This document shows, piece after piece, positions 12,114 to 20,436 of a stretch of DNA of 27,055 nt (position 1 is the first letter of the stretch; the number at the start of each line of letters is the position of its first letter). Under the pieces are notes generated by a model. That model was given only the letters and a program-made list of their open reading frames with translations. It searched no databases and was not told the origin of the DNA. This DNA comes from Candidatus Cloacimonadota bacterium. GTDB taxonomy: Bacteria > Cloacimonadota > Cloacimonadia > Cloacimonadales > TCS61. Made by a program: the position numbers and the translations under genes. Location: positions 1 through 27,055 of the forward strand of contig JAMOPB010000470.1 of NCBI GenBank assembly GCA_027064945.1, given 5' to 3'.

Positions 12114-12422
12114 TTATACTTTATAAACATTGTAAAAATTCATTTCTTCTATCATTTCAATTCCTCTTGGCTTTCTTATTGATTCACCTAAACTATTTAC
12201 AAATTGTACCGCTTGTGTTCGTACTCCGTTTGCTATATATTTGTAACCGTTTTCGTAAACTTCAACATCCCATTGTAATTCATCGCAACTTGTAAAATTG
12301 TTGTTTCTGTTTCTAGCTTTTTTAAATTTCGGTTGTTCTCTTAATACATTTATGTTCCACATTAGGAAATCTTTAAAAGCTTTCAATTCTTCACTTGTCA
12401 TATCTCTTGATAATTTTTTCAT
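12114..12422 (-). CDS. First gene of the leftward operon, unknown
   Basis: The 102-residue product has an N-terminal helix (MKKLSRDMTSEELKAFKDFL), a basic, Asn-rich middle (FKKARNRNNNFTSCDELQWD), strands (VEVYENGYKYIANGVRTQAV) and an acidic end. No family is recognised. It lies 50 bases downstream of the TATAAT on the minus strand, after a leader with a direct repeat (AAGGGAC twice, at about 12450-12465), with GGAAGG before the ATG. As promoter-proximal gene it should be the most strongly expressed of the operon. Confidence 0.65.
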   Translation of the reverse strand: MKKLSRDMTSEELKAFKDFLMWNINVLREQPKFKKARNRNNNFTSCDELQWDVEVYENGYKYIANGVRTQAVQFVNSLGESIRKPRGIEMIEEMNFYNVYKV

Positions 12423-12472
12423 TTTTAACTTCCTTCCTATTCGGTTGTCCCTTCGTCCCTTGGCACACTCTT

Positions 12473-12501
12473 ATTATACCGCTGACTTAACACCTTGTCA
12501 A
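12473..12501 (-). promoter_or_regulatory. Consensus promoter of the leftward operon
   Basis: Read on the minus strand: TTGACA (complement of 12496-12501), a 17-base spacer, TATAAT (complement of 12473-12478). Both hexamers match the sigma-70-type consensus exactly, which no other promoter in the window does. It faces away from the late arm. Confidence 0.9.
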
Positions 12502-12515
12502 GAAAAAACTTAACA
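12486..12515. promoter_or_regulatory. Operator-like inverted repeats on the leftward promoter
   Basis: Three seven-base half-sites alternate in direction: CTTAACA (12486-12492), TGTCAAG (12496-12502), CTTAACA (12509-12515). The first two form an imperfect palindrome over the -35 and spacer, the second and third another. A bound repressor would block the leftward promoter. A lone CTTAACA also occurs at 13275-13281 before terS. Confidence 0.6.
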
Positions 12516-12703
12516 TATTTTTAAGTATTACAAAACAATTGAGTTTACTCACTCTTTGTATCACTTGAATGTATTAAAATAACTTTATTGATAAATTAAT
12601 AGATAAACTTAAATTAATGTTAGAAATAATCAAGTAAAAAGATTTAAAATAAATAAAACGTTGATATTAGAACGTTTGTCTAGCTTTTATAGTGAATTTG
12701 TGG
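12516..12703. promoter_or_regulatory. AT-rich divergent control region
   Basis: This is the middle of the 12423-12733 gene-free region between the leftward operon and the late arm. It contains a small palindrome, TGAGT-TT-ACTCA (12540-12551), long A/T-rich runs, and the inverted repeat at 12656-12677 (listed separately). No ORF with a start site was found. Confidence 0.5.
12656..12677. promoter_or_regulatory. Operator-like inverted repeat upstream of the late promoter
   Basis: AAACGTT (12656-12662) and AACGTTT (12671-12677) are perfect inverse copies separated by eight bases, one helical turn centre to centre being a little over 15 bases. It lies 27 bases upstream of the -10 at 12704, a place suited to an activator or repressor. 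Confidence 0.55.
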
Positions 12704-12709
12704 TATAAT
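12701..12709 (+). promoter_or_regulatory. Extended -10 promoter of the late arm
   Basis: TGG followed by a perfect TATAAT (12704-12709). No good -35 is present at the right spacing, so activity may depend on an activator, possibly acting at the inverted repeat upstream. Confidence 0.65.
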
Positions 12710-12733
12710 ATAGGAAATAAAGAGGGTGATTAA

Positions 12734-12937
12734 ATGAATGATAAAATAAAATTTAAAAATTATGAATTAATTGCAGCAGAATTAAACAAGTTTGATATAG
12801 AAGAAATAAATGAAGCTTTAAACTTAAAATATATGTTAGAGCATGCAATGCAGCATGACATACCTTTTATAAATAATGAAACTTGTATAAGCAGAAAAGA
12901 TATATTGATATTAAAAACAATCATAAAGGGTGATTAA
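12734..12937 (+). CDS. Hypothetical phage protein, 67 residues
   Basis: This is the first gene after the late promoter, with a GAGGGTGATT leader. The product is mostly helical (IKFKNYELIAAELNKFDIEE, INEALNLKYMLEHAMQHDIP) and ends in RKDILILKTIIKGD. No family is recognised. It abuts the HExxH gene, with the same GGGTGATTAAATG start context. Confidence 0.65.
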   Translation: MNDKIKFKNYELIAAELNKFDIEEINEALNLKYMLEHAMQHDIPFINNETCISRKDILILKTIIKGD

Positions 12938-13261
12938 ATGGAAATTAAAGAAATAAATATTTTAGGTGAAAAATATACAATAGATGAAAGTAAAGAATTA
13001 GAAAATAAAGATGGCCAATGTGATTGGACTACAAAAGAAATAAAAATATGTAATACATTGTTAATAGGTGGTGAAGGAAAGTTAAAGAACCTAGAACTAT
13101 ATAAAAATTCAGTAATAAGACATGAGATCATTCACGCAATATTACATGAATCAGGAATAGATACAATAAATCATATGCATAACGAAGAAACAATAGATTG
13201 GATAGCAAGAATATTTCCTAAAATGTTAAAGATATTTAAAGAACTAGATGTTGAAAATTAA
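12938..13261 (+). CDS. HExxH metallopeptidase-like phage protein
   Basis: The 107-residue protein has a zinc-peptidase motif HEIIH at residues 62-66 (VIRHEIIHAILHESG) and a downstream acidic helix (NEETIDWIARIFPKMLK) that could give the third ligand (Glu83 or Glu84). The first part (YTIDESKELENKDGQCDWTTKEIKI, shown in pieces: YTIDESKELENKDG and QCDWTTKEIKI) is beta-rich, as in small phage proteins of this type, including the ImmA/IrrE-like group. The substrate is unknown. It sits just before terS, a common place for this family in Gram-positive phages. Confidence 0.75.
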   Translation: MEIKEINILGEKYTIDESKELENKDGQCDWTTKEIKICNTLLIGGEGKLKNLELYKNSVIRHEIIHAILHESGIDTINHMHNEETIDWIARIFPKMLKIFKELDVEN

Positions 13262-13312
13262 TAAGTTGCTATAACTTAACATAGAAGAGATTAAAACAAA
13301 GGAGGTAACAGC

Positions 13313-13789
13313 ATGAAGAAAAAATTAACAAATAAACAGAAAATGTTTTGTAAAGAATACTTAAAAGACTTAAACGCAACACAAGCAGCAATTCGTGCTG
13401 GGTACTCAAAGAAAACGGCTGAAGTTATCGGTTTTGAAAACTTAAGGAAACCTAAGATTAACGAACAAATACAAAAAGAAATGGATAAACGTTCGGAAAG
13501 AATAAAAATAAATGCAGATGATGTTTTAGAAGGAATATTAAAAGTAAGAGATAATGCGATGCAAGTTACAGATATAATGGAATCAAACGAAAAAGGGGAA
13601 CGCGTTAAAATTGCCGAAGATATGATTGATAGAAACGCAGCATTGAAAGCATCTGAATTATTAGGGAAACATTTAAAGTTATTTACTGATAAAATAGAAC
13701 TAAATGGAACGCTGGAAGTAAAAGACAATTTGACTGATAAAGAACTAGCTGAAAAAATAAAATTGCTCCAAAGCAAAATTAAAGGGTGA
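13313..13789 (+). CDS. terS: Terminase small subunit
   Basis: The N-terminal HTH domain matches terminase small subunits of the Terminase_2 type (LTNKQKMFCKEYLKDLNATQ, AAIRAGYSKKTAEVIGFENL, RKPKINEQIQKEM). It recognises the packaging site and recruits the large subunit. The middle carries helices for oligomerisation (DDVLEGILKVRDNAM, AALKASELLGKHLKLFTD), and the Lys-rich end (AEKIKLLQSKIKG) probably contacts TerL. The 158-residue length is normal. AAAGGAGG fits the ATG; terL starts four bases after the stop. Confidence 0.92.
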   Translation: MKKKLTNKQKMFCKEYLKDLNATQAAIRAGYSKKTAEVIGFENLRKPKINEQIQKEMDKRSERIKINADDVLEGILKVRDNAMQVTDIMESNEKGERVKIAEDMIDRNAALKASELLGKHLKLFTDKIELNGTLEVKDNLTDKELAEKIKLLQSKIKG

Positions 13790-13793
13790 TAAA

Positions 13794-15578
13794 ATGAATC
13801 TAACTAATTTAAGTAGAAAAGAACAAATAGAATATCTTGAATTGTTAGAAGAAAAAGCAAGACGTCAAAGGAATTTTAAAGAATTTGCATCAGAAGAAAT
13901 ACATATTATAAATAAGAACGGTGAAAGAATTTTGTTTAATGAAAATGAGATTCAAAAAAAAATAAATAAGAAGATAGAAGAACTACAAGCGAAAGGGATA
14001 CCGCCGCGAATAATTGTTTTGAAAGCGCGACAGGAAGGGGTATCAACTAATGAACAAGCAAGAATGATGTATAAAGTGGCTAATACAGAAAATAGAAATG
14101 CTTTAATAGTGGCCCATGATTCAAAAGCGGTAGCGAGTATATTTTCAAAAGCTAAATACATGTATGACAACTTAAAACATAAACCACTTAAAAAAGCATC
14201 CAATTCAACTGAACTTGTATTGTCAGAACCTTCAAACTTTAAAGGATCAGGCAGAGTGTTAAACTCAAAGATAGTTGTTCAAGTTGCATCAGGAAATGGA
14301 ATTGCAAGAGGTGACACATTTCATTATATGCATTTATCAGAGTTCGCATTTTGGGAAGGTAAAGAGAACAACAGCCCTAAAAGACAGCTTGCAGGTGCAT
14401 TGGCATCAGTACCGCGAATAGTTGACTCATGGGTAGTAATAGAAAGCACAGCAAATGGTTTCAATGATTTCAAAGAGTTATGGGATAATGCAACAGATGG
14501 AAATAGCGAATGGACACCGATGTTTTTCGCTTGGCATGACTTCAAAGAGTATGAACAGCAATTTCATTCAGAAGAAGAAAAAGAAAATTTCATCAAGTCA
14601 CTATCTGAATACGAATTGTTTTTAAAAAACGATTTACATTTAAAGATAGAAAAGATTAATTGGTGGCACTTCAAATATAGAGAGCTTGACGAAGACATTG
14701 ACATGATGAAACAAGAATTTCCATCAACACCGGATGAAGCATTTATTGCATCAGGCCGCAGCTTCTTTGATACTCAAATAATTATAAATAGAATTGAACA
14801 ATTAAGAAACATAAAAGAAAACAGATGCAGCATAGAATTTGAATATAAGAATCAGATGATCTTAGACAACACTATTACATTAGACAAAAAGAAATTTGGT
14901 TCGCTTGTAATGTATAAAGACGTTGAAAGAGGCGTACCGTACATACTAGCAGCAGACACAGCGGGCGATGGTTCAGATATGAACGTAGCTTATGTAATCG
15001 ATAACGTAACCGGTGAAGATATAGCATATTTTGAAGTTGACAATGACGAAGTGTTATTTGCAAAACAGATGTATGCGGTAGGTAGATATTATAATAATGC
15101 TCTTGTAGCTCCTGAAATTAATTTCTCAACGTTTCCACTGTTAGAGATACAAAGATTAGGGTATGATAATATATATGTTAGGGAGAGATCACCAGACAGC
15201 TTCACAGGTAAATTGATGGATAAACTAGGTGTTCAAACAAATAAACTTACAAGGCCCGAAATGTTAGGACTGCTTAAAAAAGAAGTTGAAGAAAATCCTT
15301 ATAAATTTAAAAGTAAGAAGTTCTTTGATGAAGCATTAACATTTATTAAGAATGCTAAAGCAAGACCAGAGGCGCAAGCAGGAAAGCATGACGATCATAT
15401 AATGGCCAGAGCAATTGCTATTTTTACAAGGCCGCAGCAATCAACGCGTAAAACTTTGGGACAAATAGAAATAAACTTTGATAAGTTAAGTGATGATAGA
15501 ATAGAAGATTATTATAATTGCAAAGAAAGCATGAGAGGCGAATTAATTAAGCATTGGAAGATGGAGGGAATAATATGA
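13794..15578 (+). CDS. terL: Terminase large subunit (packaging ATPase-nuclease)
   Basis: This is the motor that translocates DNA into the procapsid and cuts it. The N-terminal ATPase has an atypical Walker A (LKARQEGVST, residues 76-85), a Walker B region (HYMHLSEFAFWE, 177-188, Glu183) and a coupling motif (ESTANG, 217-222). The C-terminal RNase-H-fold nuclease has acidic residues in LAADTAGDGSD (Asp388), APEIN (Glu441) and HDDHIMARA (Asp533 or Asp534). The length of 594 is within the usual range, and no frame break is seen. It overlaps the next gene's ATG. Confidence 0.95.
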   Translation: MNLTNLSRKEQIEYLELLEEKARRQRNFKEFASEEIHIINKNGERILFNENEIQKKINKKIEELQAKGIPPRIIVLKARQEGVSTNEQARMMYKVANTENRNALIVAHDSKAVASIFSKAKYMYDNLKHKPLKKASNSTELVLSEPSNFKGSGRVLNSKIVVQVASGNGIARGDTFHYMHLSEFAFWEGKENNSPKRQLAGALASVPRIVDSWVVIESTANGFNDFKELWDNATDGNSEWTPMFFAWHDFKEYEQQFHSEEEKENFIKSLSEYELFLKNDLHLKIEKINWWHFKYRELDEDIDMMKQEFPSTPDEAFIASGRSFFDTQIIINRIEQLRNIKENRCSIEFEYKNQMILDNTITLDKKKFGSLVMYKDVERGVPYILAADTAGDGSDMNVAYVIDNVTGEDIAYFEVDNDEVLFAKQMYAVGRYYNNALVAPEINFSTFPLLEIQRLGYDNIYVRERSPDSFTGKLMDKLGVQTNKLTRPEMLGLLKKEVEENPYKFKSKKFFDEALTFIKNAKARPEAQAGKHDDHIMARAIAIFTRPQQSTRKTLGQIEINFDKLSDDRIEDYYNCKESMRGELIKHWKMEGII

Positions 15579-15856
15579 GTAATGCGAATAAGAAAGTTAA
15601 GAGAAGCTATGACAAAATTAACAAAGAGAATCTTGAAGTAAAAAAAATGAATTTCTTCTTAAGAACTGACTTGCAAGAAAGCAGAGAGAAAGAAAGAGGT
15701 TTGCAGATGATTATATACAATCTAATGAAAGCACAAGAACTTGCAGAAATTTCCCTTGATATGGTAGACATGGGAGAATTAGACATCATAGCAAGCAAAG
15801 GCAAAGCGAATGTTAAAATAGGCAAATCGTTATGGGTAACAGAAAATGAAATTTAG
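15575..15856 (+). CDS. Small coiled-coil protein between terminase and portal
   Basis: GGAGGG fits the ATG at 15575, which overlaps the terL stop (ATGA); the open frame's upstream TTG is not needed. The 93-residue product has a long charged helix (KVKRSYDKINKENLEVKKMN, RTDLQESREKERGLQMIIYN, LMKAQELAEISLDMVDMG) and a short beta-like end. The role is unknown; its site and size suit a packaging or head-assembly helper. Confidence 0.7.
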   Translation: MSNANKKVKRSYDKINKENLEVKKMNFFLRTDLQESREKERGLQMIIYNLMKAQELAEISLDMVDMGELDIIASKGKANVKIGKSLWVTENEI

Positions 15857-15869
15857 GAGGCTGGCACAG

Positions 15870-17837
15870 ATGGCGAAAGCAAAGATAATCGGAGATAAAG
15901 AATCTTTTCAAGCATTAGAACGTATTAGCAAGTATCAAGGTAGATTTGAATCCGCCTGGTCCTCTCATAATATGAGTGAAAAAGACGAATTAGAAAAGAT
16001 ATTTCAAGGTAATAGAGAAGTATTTAGAAATGTAAATAGTACATCAAAAGCTAAAACAAAGCTTGCTAACAATGTATATAATATTGCTTATGAAATATTA
16101 GAAAGCAAAGTTGATAATGTTGTACCGCTTCCAGAAGTTAAATCAAAATTTAGAGGTTGGAACGATCAAGCTAAAATGGTAGAGAACTACATTAAACATT
16201 TAATTGATGAAAGCGATCTCGATTCAATAACTGATTCGAATGAAAGGACAACATATGTACAAGGCTATTCAATCATTGAAACAATTTGGAACCCGGACAA
16301 AAAGCATCATTTAAGACTTGGAGAGATTGAATTCAGGAAAGTACATCCTAAACAATTTATACCGCAGCCGGAAGTATATAGCATTGAAGATATGGACTAC
16401 TTTTTCATAGCAATGCCGGTATCAAGAGAATATTTAGAAAAAAGATATGGCGTTAAGCTAGAAGATGCAACAGAGAAATACCCATCACTGAACAATATAA
16501 ACTCGAAAAACGGTAGTAAATCAAATCAATCTAAAATATTAACTGAAATCACTTGTTATTATAAAGATGAAGACGGGGACGTTGGCCGCTATGTATATGT
16601 AAATGATACAGAATTAGAAGACTTAGAGAAATTTTATTATCGTAGAGGTAAAGTGTGTGGCAGTTGCGGGGAGCCAATGAATGCAACAGATGAATTATGC
16701 ACTTCATGCGGAGGAAAACCAATTGATCAGATACAAGAATTTGAAATAACAACTGAAGACATGAAACTTGAACCTATAGTATATGAAAAAACTGTAAAGA
16801 ACATTGTTATTGATGATAACGGAAAGAAAACAATCAATGAAGAAGTTGAAGAAGTTATTGAAGAAAGAATTGTGCCAAAGGGAACTAAAATTCCATACTT
16901 TGCACCTACAACATACCCGGTATCAATAAGAATAAATACACCAAAAGAGTTTTGTTTTGGAGGATTTAGCGATATTTCAGTAATCATGGACCAACAAGAC
17001 AGCATTAAGAAAGTTTCATCTAAAATGGAAGAAACAATGCTAAAGAGTGGCTCTATAGTAACAGTACCGGACGGAATAAATGCAAAGATTAATAATGAGA
17101 GTTTTCAAATAATTAAAGGGAAAGTACAATTAATTAGTAAAATTGAGGTAAAGAATCTAAAAGCAGACATATCACAAGACACTGAATTTATAGAATTTCA
17201 GAAAAGAAATGCAAAGGATCAAATCGGTGTTACTGACAGTTTTCAAGGTCAAGCAGATACTACAGCACAATCAGGAAGGGCAAAATTAGCGCAGATACAA
17301 CAAACAGAAGGAAGGCTAGCTTCTAGTCACTTAAACAAATATATAGCTTATAGACGTATGTTTTGGAGTTGCTTCGAGTTAATGCTAGCGATGTATGACG
17401 AAACAAGACCATTCATAATGACTGCACCAGATGGAAATGACGATTGGGGAGAATTTAATAAATATGAATTCTTAATGCAAGATAAAGCAGGCGAATGGTT
17501 TTACAATACTGATTTTATTATATCGGCAACACAAGGAAATCAATTACCTTCTGATAAACTTTGGATATTTGAGCAATCAATCGCGATGGCTTCAGCTGGT
17601 ATTATTGATAAAAAGCAACTATTCCAAATATTAGAGAGTTTAAATTATCCGCAAGCATCGCATATATTAAAACAATTTAAGGATCAAGACGAATCAAACG
17701 AATTACAAGACGTAATGTTAATATTAGAAATGTTAAAAAGCATGCCGCCAGAAGAAATGCAAGCGTTCTTAGACATGCCGCCAGAACAACAACTCGATGC
17801 AATCGGTGATATAACTAATATAGAAAATGAAATGTAA
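15870..17837 (+). CDS. Portal protein with internal zinc ribbon
   Basis: It forms the ring at the capsid vertex through which DNA enters. The start at 15870 is set by AGGAGG at 15855-15860; the earlier in-frame ATG at 15846 lies before that site. Portal-type features: GRFESAWSSHN near the start, KLANNVYNIAYEILESKVDN (residues 64-83), the long central region up to FGGFSDISVIMDQQDSIKKV, and a conserved region near SFQGQADTTAQSGRAKLAQI. Residues 263-280 carry two CxxC pairs (C263, C266, C277, C280), a zinc ribbon inserted in the wing-like part, which is unusual. The C-terminus has an acidic Pro/Met repeat (MPPEEMQAF, MPPEQQLDA). The length of 655 resembles large podovirus portals. Confidence 0.85.
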   Translation: MAKAKIIGDKESFQALERISKYQGRFESAWSSHNMSEKDELEKIFQGNREVFRNVNSTSKAKTKLANNVYNIAYEILESKVDNVVPLPEVKSKFRGWNDQAKMVENYIKHLIDESDLDSITDSNERTTYVQGYSIIETIWNPDKKHHLRLGEIEFRKVHPKQFIPQPEVYSIEDMDYFFIAMPVSREYLEKRYGVKLEDATEKYPSLNNINSKNGSKSNQSKILTEITCYYKDEDGDVGRYVYVNDTELEDLEKFYYRRGKVCGSCGEPMNATDELCTSCGGKPIDQIQEFEITTEDMKLEPIVYEKTVKNIVIDDNGKKTINEEVEEVIEERIVPKGTKIPYFAPTTYPVSIRINTPKEFCFGGFSDISVIMDQQDSIKKVSSKMEETMLKSGSIVTVPDGINAKINNESFQIIKGKVQLISKIEVKNLKADISQDTEFIEFQKRNAKDQIGVTDSFQGQADTTAQSGRAKLAQIQQTEGRLASSHLNKYIAYRRMFWSCFELMLAMYDETRPFIMTAPDGNDDWGEFNKYEFLMQDKAGEWFYNTDFIISATQGNQLPSDKLWIFEQSIAMASAGIIDKKQLFQILESLNYPQASHILKQFKDQDESNELQDVMLILEMLKSMPPEEMQAFLDMPPEQQLDAIGDITNIENEM

Positions 17838-17890
17838 TGCTCGCAGAGAAAGCGCAAAAATCTCAAATAATAAAACAGGAGGTGAAAGAC

Positions 17891-18040
17891 ATGATGAAAG
17901 GTTATAAAATTTCAAACGCTGGTAGTCAAGAAGCTAAAGCTATTAATAAGCCTAACAAAAGTGGTAAAGGTACTGTTGAAAAAGGTGGAGATTTAAGAGC
18001 TAAAGCATCTAATGTTGGATTTAATAAGAAATCTAAATAG
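17891..18040 (+). CDS. Small basic protein between portal and scaffold, unknown
   Basis: CAGGAGGTG at 17876-17884 fits the ATG at 17891. An in-frame ATG at 17837 sharing one base with the portal stop is possible but has no site. The 49-residue product is Gly/Lys-rich and probably flexible (MMKGYKISNAGSQEAKAINK, SGKGTVEKGGDLRAKASN). No family is recognised; it may be a minor head or DNA-associated protein. Confidence 0.6.
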   Translation: MMKGYKISNAGSQEAKAINKPNKSGKGTVEKGGDLRAKASNVGFNKKSK

Positions 18041-18063
18041 TATATGAAAAAGGAAGTGTAATT

Positions 18064-19002
18064 ATGAAAAGCGCAAAAATGGTAAGTGTCGCTAACTTAC
18101 AAAGCGAAAAAATGGCAGAGGCCGCTGAAATGCCGGCATTTAATTTACAACTTTTCAACGATGACGTTGAACCTAGTGTTGAAACTGATGAAGTGATAAA
18201 TGAGCCGAACGAACTTAATGAACCAGGAACTGAACTAAATGATGATGATTCTGGTAGAAATTTTGAAAAAGATAAAGCATATGCAGAAATGCGAAGAAAT
18301 GCAGAACAATTCAAAAAACAAAATGAACAAATGAATAGTTGGTTCAAAGATCAATACGGTGATGAATTTGGAGTAAATGATTTTGAAAGCTTCACAAAAC
18401 AAATAAGTGAACAAAGAGCAAGAGAAAAAATGGAATCAATTAAAGAAAGAATTGCTGAAGGAGTCGACACAACCAGCGATTTAGAACAATTGATTAAAGA
18501 ATCACCAATATTCAAACAAACTTTATCAGAATTAGAACAATTTAAAAACGCTAGTGCCGAAACAGTAGCAAAGCAACGTGAAAAAGAAGAAATCAATAAT
18601 TTGAATAAAGAATATGGACTTGAACTTAAAAGCTATGAAGATGTAAAGAACTTACCGAACGCAGAAAAAATATTTAAATATGCAGCTGAATCGGGTTTAA
18701 GTGTATCGGAAGCGTACTTTTTAGCAAATAAAGAGGCCATATTGAAAGACGGAGCCGAAAAAGTAAAACAAGACACTATCAATAAGATAGCAGGTAAGAA
18801 CCATATTAAACAAACTGCTAACGGTGGTGGAAGTACAAATATTTCAGCTCCATTATCAGATCAAGAACTTTCAGAATATAGAATTATTATGAAAGATAAA
18901 ACAGGTAAACCATATTCAGACGCTTTATATAGAGAATATGCTTCATTATCAAGAAGCGGTAAAACTCCAAGTATAAAGGCATTGATTAAAAAGTATAAAT
19001 AA
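18064..19002 (+). CDS. Capsid scaffolding protein
   Basis: The 312-residue protein is acidic and helical, with coiled-coil stretches (EMRRNAEQFKKQNEQMNSWF, LEQLIKESPIFKQTLSELEQ). An N-terminal FNLQLFND (residues 26-33) is common in phage scaffolds, and a low-complexity region of Asn/Glu/Pro repeats (VINEPNELNEPGTELNDDDS) follows. The basic C-terminus (SRSGKTPSIKALIKKYK) fits the capsid-binding end known in P22-type scaffolds. It lies directly before the decoration and capsid genes, as expected. There is no protease gene nearby. Confidence 0.8.
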   Translation: MKSAKMVSVANLQSEKMAEAAEMPAFNLQLFNDDVEPSVETDEVINEPNELNEPGTELNDDDSGRNFEKDKAYAEMRRNAEQFKKQNEQMNSWFKDQYGDEFGVNDFESFTKQISEQRAREKMESIKERIAEGVDTTSDLEQLIKESPIFKQTLSELEQFKNASAETVAKQREKEEINNLNKEYGLELKSYEDVKNLPNAEKIFKYAAESGLSVSEAYFLANKEAILKDGAEKVKQDTINKIAGKNHIKQTANGGGSTNISAPLSDQELSEYRIIMKDKTGKPYSDALYREYASLSRSGKTPSIKALIKKYK

Positions 19003-19013
19003 AGGAGGCAACA

Positions 19014-19409
19014 ATGTTTAGAATAGTAGGAAGATTGGCAGCAGGATCAGAGCCATATAAATATTTACCAGGCACAGATGCAGAAACATTTACAAGAGGT
19101 GAAGCTTTAGTTATGTCAGGTGGAGCATTAACAAAGTGTGGTGCAACAGTAACACCGCAATATATTTGTAATGAAGATGTAGCAGCAGCAACACCAGCAA
19201 AACAAAATATTTCAGTATCTGTAATCAGAGAAACTGATGAAATTGAAGTAATTGCAACTGAAGCAATAGCTCAATCAGTAGTAGGATCAGTAGTAACATT
19301 ACATACTGACGGTTTAAAAGTAACAGCAACAACAACTAGTGGCGTATTTAGAGTAAAGAACACAGACGGCTTGACACCATCAACAGTTGTCGGCGTATTC
19401 GAACAATAG
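19014..19409 (+). CDS. Capsid decoration protein candidate
   Basis: The 131-residue protein is beta-rich with many Thr/Ala/Val (FTRGEALVMSGGALTKCGAT, NISVSVIRETDEIEVIATEA, AIAQSVVGSVVTLHTDGLKV). Its order and position (scaffold, this gene, capsid) are those of small decoration or head-stabilising proteins. No exact family could be named. It has an AAAGGAGG site and ends 11 bases before the capsid gene, whose site lies in the gap. Confidence 0.7.
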   Translation: MFRIVGRLAAGSEPYKYLPGTDAETFTRGEALVMSGGALTKCGATVTPQYICNEDVAAATPAKQNISVSVIRETDEIEVIATEAIAQSVVGSVVTLHTDGLKVTATTTSGVFRVKNTDGLTPSTVVGVFEQ

Positions 19410-19420
19410 GAGGTAGTTAA

Positions 19421-20422
19421 ATGATTATATCAATTTCAAACGGAGTAATGGATTCAGCATATGGTAAGTCAGCAGAACCAATTAAAATGTTTATAGAAAG
19501 TAAAAATGAAGCGTGGGAAGAAAAATCAATGATCCCTAAAATCTTCTCAATGGAAACTTCAAGCAATTTTGCAGAGAAGTTCACTTATGAAACAACTATT
19601 GGAAACTTTGAAATAGTTGGAGAAAATGGAAACTATCCAGAAGCAGATTATCAAGAAGGTTATGACAAAGTAATCTATCCTCAAGAATTTAAGAGAAAGT
19701 TCTCAATCTCTCAAACTTTAATGGAAGATGGAAAAGCTGGATCAGTTGGTAAAAAAGAAGGTGGGAAGCTTGTTGATGCATGGCATAGAACAAGAGAATT
19801 GTTCGGAAGTACATTATTAACTAATGGTATTGCTACAACAATGACTTTCGGTAAGAAAACAGGGTTAGACATTGCATGTGCAGACGGTAAAGCATTATTT
19901 GCAACAGATCACCCATCAGTAAATGGTAAAACTTCAGCGCAATCTAACTTGTATAATTTAGAGTTTTCTTATGAGAACTTAACAATCATGGAAACTGCAA
20001 TGCAGAACGTTAAAGATGATGACGGTAACAAGCTTAATTTACAGCCTGATACAATTATTATCCCTAATGATCCTAGAATCAAAGCGAAAGTATTTGAAGT
20101 GTTAGGAGCAGACTACAAACCAGGAACAGGCGATAATGATTCTTCTTATAACTATGGAAGATGGAATATTATTGTTTGGACTTTCTTAGGATCACCATCA
20201 GGAATGACAGCAGGTAAATCATGGTTTATGATTCAAGATTCAGAATGGAATGAAAATTATGCAGGTTTAGTATGGATAGATAGAATTGATTTAACTATCA
20301 AATCAGAAATTGATGCAGACACAGACGCTAATATTTGGAGAGGTAGAGGAAGATATGGCGCAGCTCCTAATGATTGGAGATGTATGTTTGCAGGTATTCC
20401 TGGACTAGGTACAACAGTATAG
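19421..20422 (+). CDS. Major capsid protein (HK97-type fold)
   Basis: The 333-residue protein has capsid features: an N-terminal helix region (AEPIKMFIESKNEAWEEKSM), FAEKFTYETTIGNFEIVGENG (residues 51-71, given in two parts: FAEKFTYETTIG and NFEIVGENG), IYPQEFKRKFSISQTLMED, a central helical segment (LVDAWHRTRELFGSTLLTNG), and the C-terminal RIDLTIKSEIDADTDANIWR before GRYGAAPNDW. It resembles Mu-like/Gram-positive phage major head proteins. There is no N-terminal delta domain, so the separate scaffold gene fits. AGGAGG precedes the ATG. It should be the most abundant virion protein. Confidence 0.85.
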   Translation: MIISISNGVMDSAYGKSAEPIKMFIESKNEAWEEKSMIPKIFSMETSSNFAEKFTYETTIGNFEIVGENGNYPEADYQEGYDKVIYPQEFKRKFSISQTLMEDGKAGSVGKKEGGKLVDAWHRTRELFGSTLLTNGIATTMTFGKKTGLDIACADGKALFATDHPSVNGKTSAQSNLYNLEFSYENLTIMETAMQNVKDDDGNKLNLQPDTIIIPNDPRIKAKVFEVLGADYKPGTGDNDSSYNYGRWNIIVWTFLGSPSGMTAGKSWFMIQDSEWNENYAGLVWIDRIDLTIKSEIDADTDANIWRGRGRYGAAPNDWRCMFAGIPGLGTTV

Positions 20423-20436
20423 AAGGGAGTTGAAAA

